From Fulvivirga lutimaris (GTDB taxonomy: Bacteria > Bacteroidota > Bacteroidia > Cytophagales > Cyclobacteriaceae): a stretch of 42,424 nucleotides of DNA. The position numbers and the translations under genes were made by a program. The stretch covers positions 1 to 42,424 of the forward strand of contig NZ_SMLV01000419.1 in the NCBI RefSeq assembly GCF_009711525.1, read 5' to 3'. The notes beneath the pieces are model-generated. The model was not told where the DNA came from. It worked only from the letters and a program-made list of their open reading frames with translations, and did no database searches. This document shows, piece by piece, positions 41,965 to 42,424 of this stretch. How positions within the stretch are numbered: the first letter of the stretch is position 1; the number at the start of each line of letters is the position of its first letter.

Positions 41965-42381
41965 ATGAAAAGCAAAATAGGCATACTTATAACCATAGGA
42001 TTGTTGGGATATGGAATTATACGAATAGGCGTAGGAAGTGCATTGTTAGCGCAAACAATACATCTGGTTAACTACACGGAACTAAATGAGGCAACAATGG
42101 AGGTAAAACAATTTTTAGAAGAACGAGCGGGAAAACAAATTGTGCCATTCACGGAAGTGACCTACTTTGCCTTTATTGTATTCATGGGTATTCTGCTCAC
42201 ATCAGGGGCAGTAGGAGCGCTCTTACGTAAAAACTGGGGATTCGTGGTTCTATGGATATATATCTCCACCCATGCAGCATTATTCATCAATTATCAGGAA
42301 ATCAATCCGAAAATTATTATTCTGGTTTTACAGGTTATATTACTCATTGGGCTTAAATATTTAAGACCTGCAAATCATTAG
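41965..42381 (+). CDS. Hypothetical four-helix membrane protein
   Basis: I do not recognise this 138-residue protein. It has four hydrophobic segments: near residues 6-28, 65-85, 90-110 and 115-132 (ILITIGLLGYGIIRIGVG; FIVFMGILLTSGAVGALL; IILVLQVILLIGLKYL). A charged extracytoplasmic loop of about 35 residues follows the first helix (NEATMEVKQFLEERAGKQIV). The start is the ATG at 41965; a TTG 9 bp earlier overlaps the broken gene. It is co-oriented and close to the oxidoreductase and the broken small gene, so all three could be one unit. Confidence 0.7.
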   Translation: MKSKIGILITIGLLGYGIIRIGVGSALLAQTIHLVNYTELNEATMEVKQFLEERAGKQIVPFTEVTYFAFIVFMGILLTSGAVGALLRKNWGFVVLWIYISTHAALFINYQEINPKIIILVLQVILLIGLKYLRPANH

Positions 42382-42424
42382 TCAAGTGGTTTTCTGTTTA
42401 TTATCAATAAGAAAGTTGAATAAA

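Noticed and set aside
1-42424. tRNA, rRNA or riboswitch
   Set aside because: I saw no sequence with a convincing cloverleaf, rRNA or known riboswitch core, but small structured RNAs cannot be excluded by eye.

Overview
The window looks like an AT-rich chromosomal segment from a Bacteroidota bacterium, probably of the Cytophagales (Fulvivirga/Roseivirga-like); the genus is inferred, not proven. The evidence is a DUF2911 protein, two LytS-type kinase/LytTR regulator pairs, a FAS1 lipoprotein whose mature N-terminus reads C-SDDDD (a Bacteroidota surface-export signal), many small signal-peptide or lipoprotein genes, a TAnnTTTG-type promoter, and families of CCGG-rich intergenic palindromes. No rRNA, tRNA, CRISPR array, integrase or transposase gene was found.

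Layout. 1-7.4 kb: a truncated patatin gene, a methyltransferase, DUF2911, a lipid kinase, DUF427, a LytS/LytTR pair and a four-domain fasciclin lipoprotein. 7.5-20 kb: mixed metabolic and envelope genes (membrane protein, TPR protein, amidohydrolase, GrpB-like and VOC proteins, an NTF2-like/GyrI-like/nitrilase run, a penicillin-acylase lipoprotein, a cytochrome c lipoprotein) and a TetR-fabF operon with a perfect operator palindrome inside its promoter. 20-31.8 kb: a large GAF protein, a secreted RidA-like protein, tag, prfA, a beta-helix lipoprotein, a DASH cryptochrome, a Cys-rich peptide/DUF6686-like/ferritin cluster, a small GIY-YIG nuclease set between copies of an 80-bp two-palindrome repeat, a lipoprotein and lemA. 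31.9-42.4 kb: a more accessory-looking region with a second LytS/LytTR pair, a serine hydrolase, a beta-propeller gene broken by one in-frame stop, a gene fragment, a CPBP protease, a membrane protein, a TolB/TPR/AraC regulator, an oxidoreductase, a second broken small gene and a last membrane protein.

The most interesting structure is at 31.88-38.89 kb. Three intergenic sites fold like integron attC sites. The sequence variant at the start of each gene unit is the complement of the variant at its own end (GTTGTGCATC/GATGCACAAC, GTTAGC/GCTAAC, GTTGGCATTC/GAATGCCAAC), while the two ends of any one site differ. That is the signature of gene cassettes joined by site-specific recombination, seen here without an integrase in the window. 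Other points of note are the GIY-YIG gene with flanking composite palindromes, a VOC gene that seems to start at ATT, an almost leaderless TetR promoter with its operator between the promoter elements, and three small genes that are easily missed (11,447, 17,333 and 28,750).
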